From: Dermatophilaceae bacterium Sec6.4
GTDB taxonomy: Bacteria; Actinomycetota; Actinomycetes; Actinomycetales; Dermatophilaceae
NCBI GenBank assembly: GCA_039636865.1
Contig: CP144172.1
Coordinates: 3,038,001-3,102,000, forward strand
Direction: 5' to 3'
Length of the DNA: 64,000 bases
Part shown: positions 40,194 to 50,076 of the stretch, one piece after another
How the letters are laid out: every line of letters starts with the position of its first letter
Numbering within the stretch: position 1 is the first letter of the stretch
Position numbers and translations under genes: made by a program
Notes under the pieces: generated by a model
What the model was told of the DNA's origin: nothing
Databases searched by the model: none
Seen by the model: only the letters and a program-made list of their open reading frames with translations

Positions 40194-40799
40194 TCAGGCT
40201 GACCGTACGACGGGCTCCACCACGGGTTTCCATGCCGGGCGGGCCTGTTCGAAATCGGCGACCAGCTGATCGTGTCGCAGGGTCAGACTGATGTCGTCGA
40301 GGCCCTCCAGCAGACGCCACCTCAGGTAGTCGTCGATCTCGAAGCTGAAGACATGCTCCCGGATAGAGACCGTCCGCTCGTGCAGGTCGACCGTGAGCTG
40401 CACCCCCGGCTCGGCGTCCAACAGCTTCCAGATCAGCTCGATGTCCTCTTGCTGAAGTTGCGCTGTCAGGAGCCCGGCCTTGCCCGAGTTGCCCCGGAAG
40501 ATGTCCGCGAACCGCGACGACAGAACAACCCGGAAGCCGTAGTCCATCAATGCCCACACGGCGTGCTCACGAGAGGAACCGGTGCCGAAGTCCGGACCGG
40601 CGACCAGCACCGAGCCTTGCGCATACGACGGGTTGTTCAGGATGAAGGTCGGGTCTCCCCGCCAGGCTGAGAACAGGCCGTCTTCAAATCCGGTCCGGGT
40701 CACCCGTTTGAGATAAACCGCCGGAATGATCTGGTCGGTATCGACATTGCCACGTCGCAGCGGCACCCCGGTGCCGGTGTGCCGGATGAAGGCGTCCAT
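40194..40799 (-). CDS. leuD: 3-isopropylmalate dehydratase small subunit
   Basis: Swivel-domain subunit of isopropylmalate isomerase in leucine synthesis. 201 residues: [21 protein letters not shown] at the start, then [18 protein letters not shown], the conserved substrate loop. It follows leuC after 19 bases and forms the functional dimer with it. The stretch after its stop holds the ISL3 element about 155 bases on. Confidence 0.97.
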   Translation of the reverse strand: MDAFIRHTGTGVPLRRGNVDTDQIIPAVYLKRVTRTGFEDGLFSAWRGDPTFILNNPSYAQGSVLVAGPDFGTGSSREHAVWALMDYGFRVVLSSRFADIFRGNSGKAGLLTAQLQQEDIELIWKLLDAEPGVQLTVDLHERTVSIREHVFSFEIDDYLRWRLLEGLDDISLTLRHDQLVADFEQARPAWKPVVEPVVRSA

Positions 40800-40818
40800 C
40801 GGTTACGAGTCCTTCCTG

Positions 40819-42219
40819 TCAGACTGTTGTGAGATCGGACGGGCTGGACAATGTGCCACGTACTGCTGTTGCCGCCGCCACCAGCGGGCTGACCAGATGC
40901 GTGCGGCCACCCTTACCCTGACGACCTTCGAAGTTGCGGTTGGACGTCGATGCGGACCGCTCCCCGACGGCGAGCTGGTCGGGATTCATGCCCAGACACA
41001 TCGAGCACCCTGCCAGTCGCCATTCGGCACCGGCCCGCATGAACACCTGGTCCAGGCCCTCGGACTCAGCCTGCAGTCGAACCCGCGCAGACCCCGGGAC
41101 AACCAGCATTCGGACACCCGTCGCGACCTGTCGGCCATCAATGATCTGTGCTGCTGCGCGGAGATCTTCGATACGGCCGTTGGTGCACGAGCCGAGGAAC
41201 ACCGTCTGTACTGCAATCTCCCGAAGCGGGGTGCCCGGGACCAGGCCCATGTACTCGATGGCCCGTTCGGCGGCTGCGCGCTCACCCTCGTCCGGCATCT
41301 GCTCCGGGTCCGGCACTGTCCCGGAAAGGGGAAGCCCCTGACCGGGGTTGGTACCCCACGTCACGAAGGGAGCCAGGTCATCGGCGCACAGATCGACCAC
41401 GGCGTCGAACGTCGCGTCGTCATCGGTCATCAGCCCACGCCACGAATCGAGCGCAGCGTCCCAGTCGTCGCCCTTCGGCGCGTAGTCGCGGCCCTTGAGA
41501 TAGTCGAAGGTCACGTCGTCCGGCGCGATCATCCCGGCGCGGGCCCCAGCCTCGATCGACATATTGCAGATCGTCATGCGAGCCTCCATCGACAAGTCGC
41601 GGATCGCCGACCCGCGGTACTCGATGACGTAGCCCTGCCCACCACCGGTGCCGATCTTGGCGATCACCGCCAGGATCACATCTTTCGCGGTAACGCCGGG
41701 GCGCAAGGTCCCCTCGACATTGACAGCCATGGTGCGGAAGGGCTTCAGCGGCAAGGTCTGGGTAGCCAGCACATGCTCGACCTCGCTGGTGCCGATGCCG
41801 AACGCGAGCGCACCGAAAGCGCCGTGCGTCGAGGTGTGACTGTCACCGCAGACGATGGTCATACCGGGCTGCGTCAGACCGAGCTGCGGACCGATGATGT
41901 GCACGATGCCCTGCTCCGCGTCGCCCATCGGGAAGAGTCGCACGCCGAACTCTGCACAGTTGCGGCGCAATGTCTGCACCTGCGTGAGGCTGACCGGATC
42001 GAGGATAGGGCCCGGAGTCGTGGGGACGTTGTGGTCTTCGGTCGCCACGGTCAGGTCTGTTCGGCGGACCCCGCGCCCGGCGAGGCGTAACCCGTCGAAT
42101 GCCTGCGGGCTGGTGACCTCGTGCAAGAGGTGCAGGTCGATGTAGAGCAGATCGGGTTCTCCGTCCGCGCTGCGGACGACATGCTGTAGCCATACCTTCT
42201 CGGCCAGGGTGCTTCCCAC
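40819..42219 (-). CDS. leuC: 3-isopropylmalate dehydratase large subunit
   Basis: Aconitase-type catalytic subunit with a 4Fe-4S cluster. 466 residues; cluster ligands are the Cys of [13 protein letters not shown] and the pair in [33 protein letters not shown] is the other family signature. It is divergent from the IclR regulator gene, whose product (NdgR type) is known in streptomycetes to act on leuCD. Confidence 0.98.
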   Translation of the reverse strand: MGSTLAEKVWLQHVVRSADGEPDLLYIDLHLLHEVTSPQAFDGLRLAGRGVRRTDLTVATEDHNVPTTPGPILDPVSLTQVQTLRRNCAEFGVRLFPMGDAEQGIVHIIGPQLGLTQPGMTIVCGDSHTSTHGAFGALAFGIGTSEVEHVLATQTLPLKPFRTMAVNVEGTLRPGVTAKDVILAVIAKIGTGGGQGYVIEYRGSAIRDLSMEARMTICNMSIEAGARAGMIAPDDVTFDYLKGRDYAPKGDDWDAALDSWRGLMTDDDATFDAVVDLCADDLAPFVTWGTNPGQGLPLSGTVPDPEQMPDEGERAAAERAIEYMGLVPGTPLREIAVQTVFLGSCTNGRIEDLRAAAQIIDGRQVATGVRMLVVPGSARVRLQAESEGLDQVFMRAGAEWRLAGCSMCLGMNPDQLAVGERSASTSNRNFEGRQGKGGRTHLVSPLVAAATAVRGTLSSPSDLTTV

Positions 42220-42277
42220 GGTTGGTTCTCCTCGCGCTGTGAGTGAGCAGCGTCTCGCCCCGATGTGCGCAATGGGC

Positions 42278-42306
42278 TTGCGTCTCGCTTGCTGAGACGA
42301 CAGTAT
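42278..42306 (+). promoter_or_regulatory. ndgR: ndgR promoter with operator-like inverted repeat
   Basis: TTGCGT (42278-42283), 17-base spacer, CAGTAT (42301-42306), then the ATG only six bases on, which suggests a leaderless mRNA. CGTCTC (42281-42286) and GAGACG (42294-42299) form an inverted repeat inside the promoter; CGTCTCG also occurs at 42251. These are reasonable sites for autoregulation and for control of leuC on the other strand. Confidence 0.5.
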
Positions 42307-42312
42307 CAGCGC

Positions 42313-43071
42313 ATGGACAATTCTAGCGGCGTCGGAGTCTTGGACAAGGCCGCGATCGTGCTCGCAGCACTAGAAGCAGGACCCTCGACCTTGGCCCAAC
42401 TGGTCAGCCACACAGGATTGGCTCGACCGACCGCCCACCGGCTCGCTGTCGCTCTCGAGCACCACCGGTTGGTCTCGCGCGATCTGCAGGGCCGGTTCGT
42501 GCTCGGCCCCCGCCTGAACGAGCTGGCCTCTGCTGCCGGTGAGGACAGGCTCCTCGCGGCAGCTGGACCTGTGCTCGGCGCGCTGCGCGATCACACCAGC
42601 GAGAGCGCGCAGCTTTTCCGACGCCAGGGCGACCAGCGCATCTGCGTGGCAGCCGCAGACCGCCCCGCTGGGCTACGGGACTCGATCCCGGTCGGCTCGA
42701 CGCTGACCATGCACGGCGGTTCCGCAGCGCAGGTACTCCTGGCATGGGAAGAGCCGGATCGTCTGCACCGTGGGTTGCAGAATGCCCAATTCACCGCAAC
42801 CACTCTGTCTGCCGTGCGACGGCGCGGTTGGGCGCAGAGCGTGAGCGAGCGCGAGCAGGGGGTCGCCTCCGTCTCTGCTCCCGTGCGAAGCCCCTCCGGT
42901 CGGGTCATCGCGGCCGTGTCGATCTCCGGGCCCATCGACCGGGTCTCGCGACAACCAGGTCGGCTGCACGCGGGCACCGTGGTGGCGGGCGCCAACAAGC
43001 TCACCGAAGTGCTCGCCCGGGCACATGCGGCCGGACAGGGCGGCGCGCGACGCTCGGAACAGTCGGCCTGA
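42313..43071 (+). CDS. ndgR: IclR-family regulator, NdgR type
   Basis: 252 residues from ATG 42313. The winged helix is at the N-terminus ([30 protein letters not shown]) and the IclR effector domain follows ([57 protein letters not shown]). The text is very close to the streptomycete amino-acid-dependent regulator NdgR, which controls leuCD and other amino acid genes. The divergent position to leuC supports the same job here. The start at 42265 is not favoured. Confidence 0.93.
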   Translation: MDNSSGVGVLDKAAIVLAALEAGPSTLAQLVSHTGLARPTAHRLAVALEHHRLVSRDLQGRFVLGPRLNELASAAGEDRLLAAAGPVLGALRDHTSESAQLFRRQGDQRICVAAADRPAGLRDSIPVGSTLTMHGGSAAQVLLAWEEPDRLHRGLQNAQFTATTLSAVRRRGWAQSVSEREQGVASVSAPVRSPSGRVIAAVSISGPIDRVSRQPGRLHAGTVVAGANKLTEVLARAHAAGQGGARRSEQSA

Positions 43072-43097
43072 CCGCACCTACAGCCTGACCGCACATA

Positions 43098-43139
43098 CAG
43101 AAGAGCGACCCCCGGACAAAGCCGGGAGTCGCTCTTCTG
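43098..43139. terminator. Strong bidirectional hairpin between ndgR and the tRNA genes
   Basis: CAGAAGAGCGAC (43098-43109) pairs exactly with GTCGCTCTTCTG (43128-43139), with CCCGG/CCGGG continuing inside. It lies after ndgR and after tRNA-Glu on the other strand, so it probably ends both. A U-tract is lacking. Confidence 0.75.
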
Positions 43140-43150
43140 GCTACTTCACG

Positions 43151-43223
43151 TAGCCCCGACGGGATTCGAACCCGCGCTACCGCCTTGAGAGGGCGGCGTG
43201 CTAGGCCGCTACACAACGGGGCC
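43151..43223 (-). tRNA. tRNA-Glu (CTC)
   Basis: 73 bases. The acceptor arm GGCCCCG pairs with CGGGGCT (one G-T), the anticodon stem is CCGCC/GGCGG with loop CTCTCAA, so anticodon CTC, and the T-arm has GGTTCGAATCC. No CCA is encoded. Confidence 0.96.
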
Positions 43224-43224
43224 G

Positions 43225-43296
43225 CTGGGGTACAAGGACTCGAACCTAGACTAACTGGACCAGAACCAGTCGTGCTGCCAATTACACCATACCCCA
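43225..43296 (-). tRNA. tRNA-Gln (CTG)
   Basis: 72 bases, two bases upstream of tRNA-Glu in the same direction. Acceptor TGGGGTA/TACCCCA, anticodon stem ACTGG/CCAGT with loop TTCTGGT, anticodon CTG, T-arm GGTTCGAGTCC. The two tRNAs are probably one transcript. Confidence 0.96.
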
Positions 43297-43416
43297 TGGG
43301 GGTATCACCATCATGTCTCCCCAGTTGGCGGAGCAACGATCGTGAACCGAATGGAAACCTTACTGCCTACTGCAGATCGACCCAAATCGGCCACCGCTCA
43401 AAATGCGGCTCCCGCA

Positions 43417-43821
43417 CTACGAAGGCAGCGCGTAGCTCAATTCGTAGTGGTGCGCTCCTGATTCGTCCTGGCTGATGGTGAAGGTTCCGGCGATGCCCGC
43501 CAGATCAGCCAGACCCGAACCGGGAACCACCTCGATCACCTGCCGGAAGCCACTCTCGTCCATGATCCCGAAGTGCTGCAACGCAAAGCCACCCTCGCTC
43601 TCACCGATCTGCGCACTGACCATCTCGATGACCACATATCCCGCCCCGCCTGTGACCGGGTCCCCCGCTCCCAGCATCTGCCCGCGCGAGGTACCCACCA
43701 GGTCGCCGGTGAATGTCTTGTCGAAGAGCCAACGACCGACCCCCGGGGTGTCGTCGCCCTCCGCCGCCGTCATCGCGATGTCGAACTGACCCGTCGCCGT
43801 GTGGCGTTGCGCGCTATCCAT
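43417..43821 (-). CDS. DUF3224 protein
   Basis: 134 residues from ATG 43821 (MDSAQRHTATGQFDI); 43857 is an alternative. The sequence FTGDLVGTSRGQMLGAGD, then GYVVIEMVSAQIGESEGGFALQHFGIMD is typical of DUF3224, a small avidin-like beta-barrel family of unknown role. It follows gltX on the same strand after about 18 bases from the longer start. Confidence 0.85.
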   Translation of the reverse strand: MDSAQRHTATGQFDIAMTAAEGDDTPGVGRWLFDKTFTGDLVGTSRGQMLGAGDPVTGGAGYVVIEMVSAQIGESEGGFALQHFGIMDESGFRQVIEVVPGSGLADLAGIAGTFTISQDESGAHHYELSYALPS

Positions 43822-43875
43822 CCGGGCAGCATAGGACGTCTGCAGCCCGTCGACCATGGTCGAACGCTCAACTGG

Positions 43876-45372
43876 TCAGAGCGAGTCGCGCAGGCTCTGC
43901 AGCCGCGCCAGGACCGAGGCCTGGCCCAGGATCTGCATCGATTCGAACAATGGCGGCGAGATGCGTTGCCCCGACACTGCCGTCCGCAACGGACCGAAGG
44001 CCAGGCGCGGTTTCACACCGAGTCCATCCACGATCGCGGCCCGCAGATCCGCCTCGATCCGCTCGTGGTTCCAGTCGTTTCGCCCCAGTGTCTGCAGTGC
44101 ATCGATCGCGGCGTCAAGGACCTGTGCCGCGCCGTCCTTCAACCCGGCCCGGGCCTCCTCGGCAATGGGTAGATCCGCGTCGGGGGTGTAGAACGGCAGG
44201 ACCAGCGCGGTGGCCTCGGTCAGCAGGACGATCCGGGTCTGCACGAGCTCCGCAACCGCACGCAGGCGCGTCAGCTGCGGCTTGGTGGGGCTGCCGGACA
44301 GCACTCCGTCACGCTGTAGGAAGGGCAGCAGTCGTGCAGCGAACTCGTCCAGTTCCAATTCACGCACGTAGTGCCCATTGAGCCAGTTGAGCTTGTCGAG
44401 GTTGAAGACCGAGCCGGCCTTGTTGATCTTGTCCCAGGCAAACCCGTCGCTGAACTCATCGAACGTGAAGACCTCCCGCTCAGTACCGTCCGGTTCCAGA
44501 ATCGGCGGGTACCCCTGCAGCGCGAGGAAATTCACCAGCGCCTCGGGGAGGTACCCCTCGTCGCGGAACCACGTGAGCTTGGCCCACGGGCTCTTACGCT
44601 TGGAAATCTTCGCCTTCTTCTCATCACGCAGCAGCGGCATATGAGCGAACGCGGGCGGCGTCATACCGAGCCAGGTGTAGAGCAAGAGGTGTTTGGGGGT
44701 GCTGGAGATCCACTCCTGGCCGCGCACCACATGGCTGATGCCCATCTCGTGGTCGTCGACGACGACAGCAAGGTGGTAGGTGGGGAACCCGTCGGCCTTG
44801 ACGATGACCTGATCGTCGGGACGTGGCGCACTCGTCTGACCCATCACGAGGTCGTTCCACGACAGCTGTACGTCATCCGGGATGAACATCCGGACCACCG
44901 GCGTCTCGCTGTATCCCGGTAGCTCGGCACGCTCCTGTTGCGTCTTACCGTGACACATCCGGTCATAGCCGGTCGGCTGCTTGGTCTTCTGCTGCATCTC
45001 ACGCATCGCGGTGAGCCGCTCGGGCGAGCACCAGCACAGATAAGCATGGCCGTCCGCGAGCAAACGGTCGGCATAAGGCCGATAGGTGTCCAGCCGCTCG
45101 GACTGCCGGTAGGGGGCGCACGGACCACCGACATCCGGGCCCTCGTCCCAAGTCAGCCCCAGCCAGCGAAGGGTGTCGTAGAGCTGCTGCTCGCTGTCCT
45201 CCTGGAAGCGCGCGCGATCAGTGTCCTCGACACGCAACACGAAGGTTCCACCCTGCTGGCGAGCGAAAGCCAGGTCGAACATCGCCATATAGGCGGTGCC
45301 GACATGCGGATCTCCGGTCGGCGACGGGGCAACGCGCAGGCGGACGGGAAGGTCAGTGGAGAGCTCAGCCAT
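43876..45372 (-). CDS. gltX: Glutamyl-tRNA synthetase
   Basis: Charges tRNA-Glu; in bacteria without GlnRS it also charges tRNA-Gln, and both cognate tRNAs are encoded nearby. 498 residues from ATG 45372 (45381 also possible). The class I HIGH motif is PSPTGDPHVGTAYMA and the KMSKS motif is AKISKRKSP. The zinc-like CWCSPERL is present. TAAGCT on the minus strand just before the start may be a -10 element of a nearly leaderless mRNA. Confidence 0.97.
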   Translation of the reverse strand: MAELSTDLPVRLRVAPSPTGDPHVGTAYMAMFDLAFARQQGGTFVLRVEDTDRARFQEDSEQQLYDTLRWLGLTWDEGPDVGGPCAPYRQSERLDTYRPYADRLLADGHAYLCWCSPERLTAMREMQQKTKQPTGYDRMCHGKTQQERAELPGYSETPVVRMFIPDDVQLSWNDLVMGQTSAPRPDDQVIVKADGFPTYHLAVVVDDHEMGISHVVRGQEWISSTPKHLLLYTWLGMTPPAFAHMPLLRDEKKAKISKRKSPWAKLTWFRDEGYLPEALVNFLALQGYPPILEPDGTEREVFTFDEFSDGFAWDKINKAGSVFNLDKLNWLNGHYVRELELDEFAARLLPFLQRDGVLSGSPTKPQLTRLRAVAELVQTRIVLLTEATALVLPFYTPDADLPIAEEARAGLKDGAAQVLDAAIDALQTLGRNDWNHERIEADLRAAIVDGLGVKPRLAFGPLRTAVSGQRISPPLFESMQILGQASVLARLQSLRDSL

Positions 45373-45424
45373 GATGACCATTGAGCTTAGTGGCGGCGCA
45401 GGACCGCCATCGCCGGGCGTGCTG

Positions 45425-46006
45425 TTACCGCACGGTCAACGTCTGAGCCAGGGATTCCTGCAGCCAGGTGAAGAACTCGTAGTAGGCGGCGAAGAGCGTC
45501 TGCAGATCGGTGTCGCGGTCGAACCCGACCCGCTCGTGCAGCTTCTCCGCATCCTCATCGGACTGGATATCAAGTCGATCGGCCAGGATCAACCGGACGT
45601 CGCCGATCCCGATCATCAGACTTTTCGCCTGTTCGTGGTCCAGGTCCACCTTCGAGCCCTTGTCGAATGACAGCACTGCGATCGCGACCTGCAGATGCGC
45701 TGCCTTCGCTCGACGGATGTTGTTCTCGGCGAGCTCGCGAAAATCCGTCGCGACGTCATCGTCGTCGCGACTTGCCCGGGGAAGCAACCTGCGCAGCGCG
45801 GGGTCGCGCTGCGCGATCTCCTGCTGCGACGCCGGACTGCGGCCCAACCCGTCGAGCAGATCGCGCAACGGATCGCCAGAGCTGGGCGCCTCGTCCAGCG
45901 CCAGCAGGTCACGTGCCTGAACCAGAAGACCGACGACGATCTCGCGCTCCTGGGCGTCCATCCGAGCCAGGTACCGCTCCCCCTTGCGCCGGAATGCCTG
46001 CGCCAT
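45425..46006 (-). CDS. DUF2017 protein
   Basis: 193 residues from ATG 46006 ([20 protein letters not shown]). Conserved actinobacterial helical protein, always found after clpS. Features include EREIVVGLLVQARDLL, DPLRDLLDGL, FRELAENNIRRAKAAHL and a C-terminal YYEFFTWLQESL. The ATG shares one base with the clpS stop (TGATG). The link to clpS suggests a role in N-end-rule degradation, but no function is known. Confidence 0.92.
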   Translation of the reverse strand: MAQAFRRKGERYLARMDAQEREIVVGLLVQARDLLALDEAPSSGDPLRDLLDGLGRSPASQQEIAQRDPALRRLLPRASRDDDDVATDFRELAENNIRRAKAAHLQVAIAVLSFDKGSKVDLDHEQAKSLMIGIGDVRLILADRLDIQSDEDAEKLHERVGFDRDTDLQTLFAAYYEFFTWLQESLAQTLTVR

Positions 46007-46314
46007 CAATCGTCCTTGGCCAGGGTCGCCCACAGGCCATAGGTATGCATGGCTTCGGTGTCGGACTCCATTTTCTCGCGAGAACCCGAAGACACGACAG
46101 CGCGCCCCTCCTCGTGGACAGCCACCATGAGCTTCTCCGCCTTGGTCTCGGAGTAACCGAAGTGGGTACGAAAGACCCACGACACGTAGGACATCAGGTT
46201 CACCGGATCGTTCCAGACCACGGTGATCCACGGACGGTCGGCCTGTTGCATGGTGTCTGTGGCCAGACCACGATCAAGGCCCGGCAGGGCATGCTCAGGC
46301 GGCGCAACGGACAT
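46006..46314 (-). CDS. clpS: ClpS adaptor protein
   Basis: Adaptor that brings N-degron substrates to ClpAP/ClpCP. 102 residues from ATG 46314 with GGAGGT upstream. The core [27 protein letters not shown] carries the conserved NDP and the peptide-binding loop; [17 protein letters not shown] is the Clp-contacting helix. It is coupled to the DUF2017 gene and divergent from pncB across 40 bases. Confidence 0.97.
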   Translation of the reverse strand: MSVAPPEHALPGLDRGLATDTMQQADRPWITVVWNDPVNLMSYVSWVFRTHFGYSETKAEKLMVAVHEEGRAVVSSGSREKMESDTEAMHTYGLWATLAKDD

Positions 46315-46354
46315 ACCTCCAGGGTAGGCGACCAACTCACCTAGACTCGCCCGC

Positions 46355-47653
46355 GTGAACGGATCGCGGGCCCTGCTCACCGACCACTACGAGCTGACGA
46401 TGGTGCAGGCCGCCCTGGCCAGCGGGGCAGCCCACCGACGCAGCGTGTTCGAAGTTTTTGCACGGCGACTGCCGGACGGACGTCGTTACGGCGTGCTGGC
46501 CGGTACCGGGCGACTTTTGGATGCACTGGTCGACTTCCGCTTCGGCGACGCCGAGCTGGCAGCCCTGAGTCAGCACGCAGTGGTCGATCGCGCGACCATC
46601 GACTGGCTCGCGGACTACCGCTTCGGCGGAACGATCACCGGATACGGCGAGGGGGAGGTCTACTTTCCCGGATCGCCGGTACTCGTGGTCGAGGCCTCCT
46701 TTGCCGAGGGAGTGCTCCTGGAGACTCTCGCCTTGTCGATTCTCAATCACGACAGCGCTATCGCGGCTGCGGCCTCCCGGATGACGGCGGCCTCAGACGG
46801 TCGTCCGTGCATTGAAATGGGGTCGCGGCGCACTCATGAGGAGGCCGCCGTCGCCGCGGCGCGCGCTGCCTACATTGCCGGATTCACAGCCACCTCGAAT
46901 CTTGCAGCCGGGCAGCGGTACGGCGTGCCGACGACGGGCACAGCAGCACATGCATTCACGCTGCTGTACGACACGGAGCGAGCGGCATTCCAAGCGCAGG
47001 TCTCCAGTTTCGGTGCCGGGACCACACTGCTGGTCGACACGTACGACATCGCTGAAGGGGTCCGTACGGCTGTCGAGGTAGCCGGGCGCGAACTGGGGGC
47101 GGTCCGTATCGACTCCGGCGACCTGCTTGCCAACGCCAGGGCCGTCCGCGAGCAACTGGACAGGCTCGGGGCCCACGCGACCCGGATCGTCGTCACGTCC
47201 GATCTGGACGAATTTGCGATCTCGACGCTGGCGTCGGCCCCGGTCGACTCCTACGGTGTCGGCACCAGCCTGGTGACCGGCTCCGGAGCTGCGACCGCCG
47301 GAATGGTCTACAAGCTGGTCGCCCGCGAAGACGAACAGGGTGTCCTCCTCGGTGTCGCCAAAAAATCCAAGGACAAAGCATCGATCGCGGGACGTAAGTA
47401 CGCGGTGCGTCGGCTGGGCGCCGACGGCCGCGCTGAGGCGGAGGTCATCGGTCTCGGCGCCCAACCGGCCCTACGCGGCCAGGACCGCGCTCTCATGGTC
47501 GAGATGGTCATCGACGGCGAACGAGTCAACCACGATGACGAACGGACCGCGCGTGCCCGACACCATTCCTCTCGCGCCCAACTACCGGCATCCGCGGCGC
47601 AGCTCTCCCGCGGTGAACCCGTGATCCCTACCGTCTACGAGCAGGTCCGATGA
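46355..47653 (+). CDS. pncB: Nicotinate phosphoribosyltransferase
   Basis: Makes nicotinate mononucleotide from nicotinate in NAD salvage. 432 residues from GTG 46355: [18 protein letters not shown] at the start, [28 protein letters not shown] and RIDSGDL are the substrate and PRPP sites. TAGACT lies seven bases before the GTG and there is no ribosome-binding site, so the mRNA is probably leaderless. Its stop overlaps the pncA start by four bases. Confidence 0.96.
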   Translation: MNGSRALLTDHYELTMVQAALASGAAHRRSVFEVFARRLPDGRRYGVLAGTGRLLDALVDFRFGDAELAALSQHAVVDRATIDWLADYRFGGTITGYGEGEVYFPGSPVLVVEASFAEGVLLETLALSILNHDSAIAAAASRMTAASDGRPCIEMGSRRTHEEAAVAAARAAYIAGFTATSNLAAGQRYGVPTTGTAAHAFTLLYDTERAAFQAQVSSFGAGTTLLVDTYDIAEGVRTAVEVAGRELGAVRIDSGDLLANARAVREQLDRLGAHATRIVVTSDLDEFAISTLASAPVDSYGVGTSLVTGSGAATAGMVYKLVAREDEQGVLLGVAKKSKDKASIAGRKYAVRRLGADGRAEAEVIGLGAQPALRGQDRALMVEMVIDGERVNHDDERTARARHHSSRAQLPASAAQLSRGEPVIPTVYEQVR

Positions 47654-48228
47654 CTGCTGCCATGCCGCGACGCGCCCTGATCGTCGTCGATGTCCAGAAC
47701 GACTTCTGCGAAGGTGGATCGCTGGCTGTTCAGGGAGGCGCGCAGGTCGCTGCGCGGACCGCGACCTACATCAGCATGCACCGTGGCGACTATGCGGCCG
47801 TCGTCGCAACGGCCGACTGGCACATCGACCCGGGTACCCACTGGTCTGACACGCCTGATTTCCAGGTCAGTTGGCCAGTGCACTGCGAAGTCGGCACCCT
47901 CGGCGCTGACTTCCACCCAGCGTTGGCCGCCGCATTGCAGGGTGTCGATGCAATATTCCGCAAGGGTCGTTTCAATGCCGCCTACAGCGGGTTCGAAGGC
48001 GTCGACGACTCCGGAGCCGGCCTGGTCACCTGGTTACAGCAGCACGACATAACCGACGTGGATATCTGCGGACTGGCCACCGACTACTGTGTGCGGGCAA
48101 CAGCCCTGGACGCCCGAAGGCAGGGCCTACAGACCACTGTGCTGACGGATCTTGTCGCCGGGGTGGCTCCCCTCAGCACCAGTGCAGCATTTGAGGACTT
48201 CGCGGCAGCGGGTGTGCGTACCCGCTGA
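47650..48228 (+). CDS. pncA: Nicotinamidase
   Basis: Converts nicotinamide to nicotinate, which pncB then uses. 192 residues. The catalytic triad is Asp in ALIVVDVQNDFCEGG, Lys in AIFRKGRF and Cys in VDICGLATDYCVRAT. The metal site ATADWHIDPGTHW is intact. Homologues activate the drug pyrazinamide. Overlap with pncB (ATGA) marks one operon. Confidence 0.97.
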   Translation: MTAAMPRRALIVVDVQNDFCEGGSLAVQGGAQVAARTATYISMHRGDYAAVVATADWHIDPGTHWSDTPDFQVSWPVHCEVGTLGADFHPALAAALQGVDAIFRKGRFNAAYSGFEGVDDSGAGLVTWLQQHDITDVDICGLATDYCVRATALDARRQGLQTTVLTDLVAGVAPLSTSAAFEDFAAAGVRTR

Positions 48229-48233
48229 AACTT

Positions 48234-49109
48234 CTACCGGGTGATGACCAGGGTCGACTTGGAATGACCGAGCAGGTCTCGGGCGACCTGCCCCAGCCGC
48301 AGGCCGTCGAACCCACCGGAACCCCGCGCACCCACCACCATCAGATCGGTTGACCCGGAGTGTTCGGCCAGCACCCGTGACGGGTTGCCCCGCATGATCT
48401 CGACGCTGACCTGAACGTCGGCATGCGATGCGCGCTGTGTCTCGATCCACCGTCGCACCCGCTGTTCGCAACTGGCGGCATAGTCCGCCCATTCCGATTT
48501 GCGCAGATGCGGATCCTGGGAGTCACGCGGCTGCCACGCGTGCACCACGACCAGTGCGCTGCCCGTGCGTTGCGCCTCGTCGAAAGCCCACCCGAGCGGG
48601 CTCGGAACATCCTCAGCCATGTGCAGCCCCACGGTGATCCGCTGGTGAGCCGGTTTCGCAGAACCGCCTCTCACCACGACGACAGGTGCCGCTGAGTGAC
48701 TGGCGACCTGGGCTGCTGTCTGCCCGATGGCGGAGAAGCCGAGGTGCGAGTCGCCCTGAGCGCCGAGCACGACCAGATCTGCTGCTGCACTCGCCCGCAC
48801 CAGAAGCTTGGCGGGGTAGTCCTCCGACTGGACGGTTTCGACCTGCACCCGTGAGTCGACTGCGTGAATATGTGCGGCTACCCGGTCCAACATGCGCTTG
48901 TTGCTGAGCCGGATGGACTCCGACTCTGCGCCCATCCCGAAGGCGAATCCCGGTCGATCCGGACTGAATCCATGCAATACCCGCAACTTCGAGCCTCGCG
49001 CAGCGGCAGCCCGCGTCGCCCAGTCCACCGCTGCTGTCAAGGCACCGGTGGAGTCGACCCCCACGATGATCTGCGACGTGCTTTCGCGTTCAGACTCTGT
49101 GATCTGCAC
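48234..49109 (-). CDS. Universal stress protein, two USP domains
   Basis: 291 residues from GTG 49109, which has GGAGG five bases upstream; the frame runs to 49379 without support. Two USP domains in tandem: the first begins SQIIVGVDSTGALTAAVDWA and has GAQGDSHLGFSAIGQTAAQV, the second ends VVGARGSGGFDGLRLGQVARDLLGHSKSTLVITR. The G-2x-G-9x-G(S/T) ATP-binding pattern is present in both, best in the second. In mycobacteria such tandem proteins belong to the dormancy response. It is convergent with pncA. Confidence 0.93.
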   Translation of the reverse strand: MQITESERESTSQIIVGVDSTGALTAAVDWATRAAAARGSKLRVLHGFSPDRPGFAFGMGAESESIRLSNKRMLDRVAAHIHAVDSRVQVETVQSEDYPAKLLVRASAAADLVVLGAQGDSHLGFSAIGQTAAQVASHSAAPVVVVRGGSAKPAHQRITVGLHMAEDVPSPLGWAFDEAQRTGSALVVVHAWQPRDSQDPHLRKSEWADYAASCEQRVRRWIETQRASHADVQVSVEIMRGNPSRVLAEHSGSTDLMVVGARGSGGFDGLRLGQVARDLLGHSKSTLVITR

Positions 49110-49263
49110 GATGACCTCCAAGGATGCCTCGTCGACGCGCGACCCTGCACGTCGATCGTGGGCCGGACGATGCCCAATTGCGTAGATACGAGCATAGATC
49201 GTGTCGCGACCGAGATTCGGACCGCCGCGGCCGCATTTTCCCGACCGCAATAACGTTGGCTGT

Positions 49264-50076
49264 ATGACGGTCGCGGTGAAACAGGAATCGCTTTTCGCGG
49301 GTCTCTTCGATGATGCGTCGGCATTGCTCGGCGCGACTCTGCAGCAGGCTCTGGAAGGGCGCGCCGCTCGGCTCGGCACGCCCGATGCCTCCTATGTCGG
49401 ATCGATGTTGCTACCACCATCCGTGGTGCGAGAGGCCCTCAGCGAGAAGGGCTCGTTACGCATCACGATCGTCGCCGGTCTGCACGACGACATCACGCAG
49501 GTGCTGAATCTTGCGGAGACGGTCAGTGCCCATCGCCGTCACGAACTCGTCGGGTTGCACGTACCTCATTCGGCGAGCTGGCGAGAGGCCCTAAATCTTC
49601 TTGTGCCGGTGGTCGTTCGGTTGCCCGTCGGCGGAGCCGGCCTGGGGATGTTGGACGAACTCGTCGGAAGCGGGCCGATGATCCGCGCGGGTATCCGCAG
49701 CAGTGGACCGAACGCAGCAGACAACGAGGAACTGGCGGCGTTCGTCGTGGGCTGCGCGCAACGCTCGATCGCCTTTCAACTGGCGGGTGGTCTGGGTGGG
49801 TGTGTCACCGGAGAGGCCGGGCGCAGCGGACCGGGCATCCTCAATATGTTGCTCGCCACAAAGCTGGCCCTGCGGGACCGCAGCGTCGAAGATGTGACCG
49901 CGGTGCTACGGCAGCCTGAGCCGGAGCTTGTGCTGTCCCACGTTCGCGCCATTACCGAGGACAAGGTGCTGCAGATCCGACGCATCTTCCGATCTGTCAG
50001 TTACCGGGACGTGCGCACTGCGGTAGGCGATCTCGCAGCCCACTCGCTGATCTCCACAGCCGGTCAGCGCGTCTGA
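49264..50076 (+). CDS. Conserved actinobacterial protein of unknown function
   Basis: 270 residues from ATG 49264. No named family that I can give. Landmarks are LFDDASALLG near the N-terminus, a middle VVVRLPVGGAGLGMLDELV, AGIRSSGPNAADNEELAAFVVGCAQRSIAFQLAGGL and HSLISTAG at the end. The pattern (FDDAA, K/RxGG region, FxxAGGLHH-like stretch, then GxLNxLLA) resembles a family of alpha/beta-barrel-like hypothetical proteins of actinobacteria. TAACGT lies seven bases before the ATG, suggesting a leaderless mRNA. Its last 13 bases overlap the RDD gene on the other strand. Confidence 0.6.
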   Translation: MTVAVKQESLFAGLFDDASALLGATLQQALEGRAARLGTPDASYVGSMLLPPSVVREALSEKGSLRITIVAGLHDDITQVLNLAETVSAHRRHELVGLHVPHSASWREALNLLVPVVVRLPVGGAGLGMLDELVGSGPMIRAGIRSSGPNAADNEELAAFVVGCAQRSIAFQLAGGLGGCVTGEAGRSGPGILNMLLATKLALRDRSVEDVTAVLRQPEPELVLSHVRAITEDKVLQIRRIFRSVSYRDVRTAVGDLAAHSLISTAGQRV

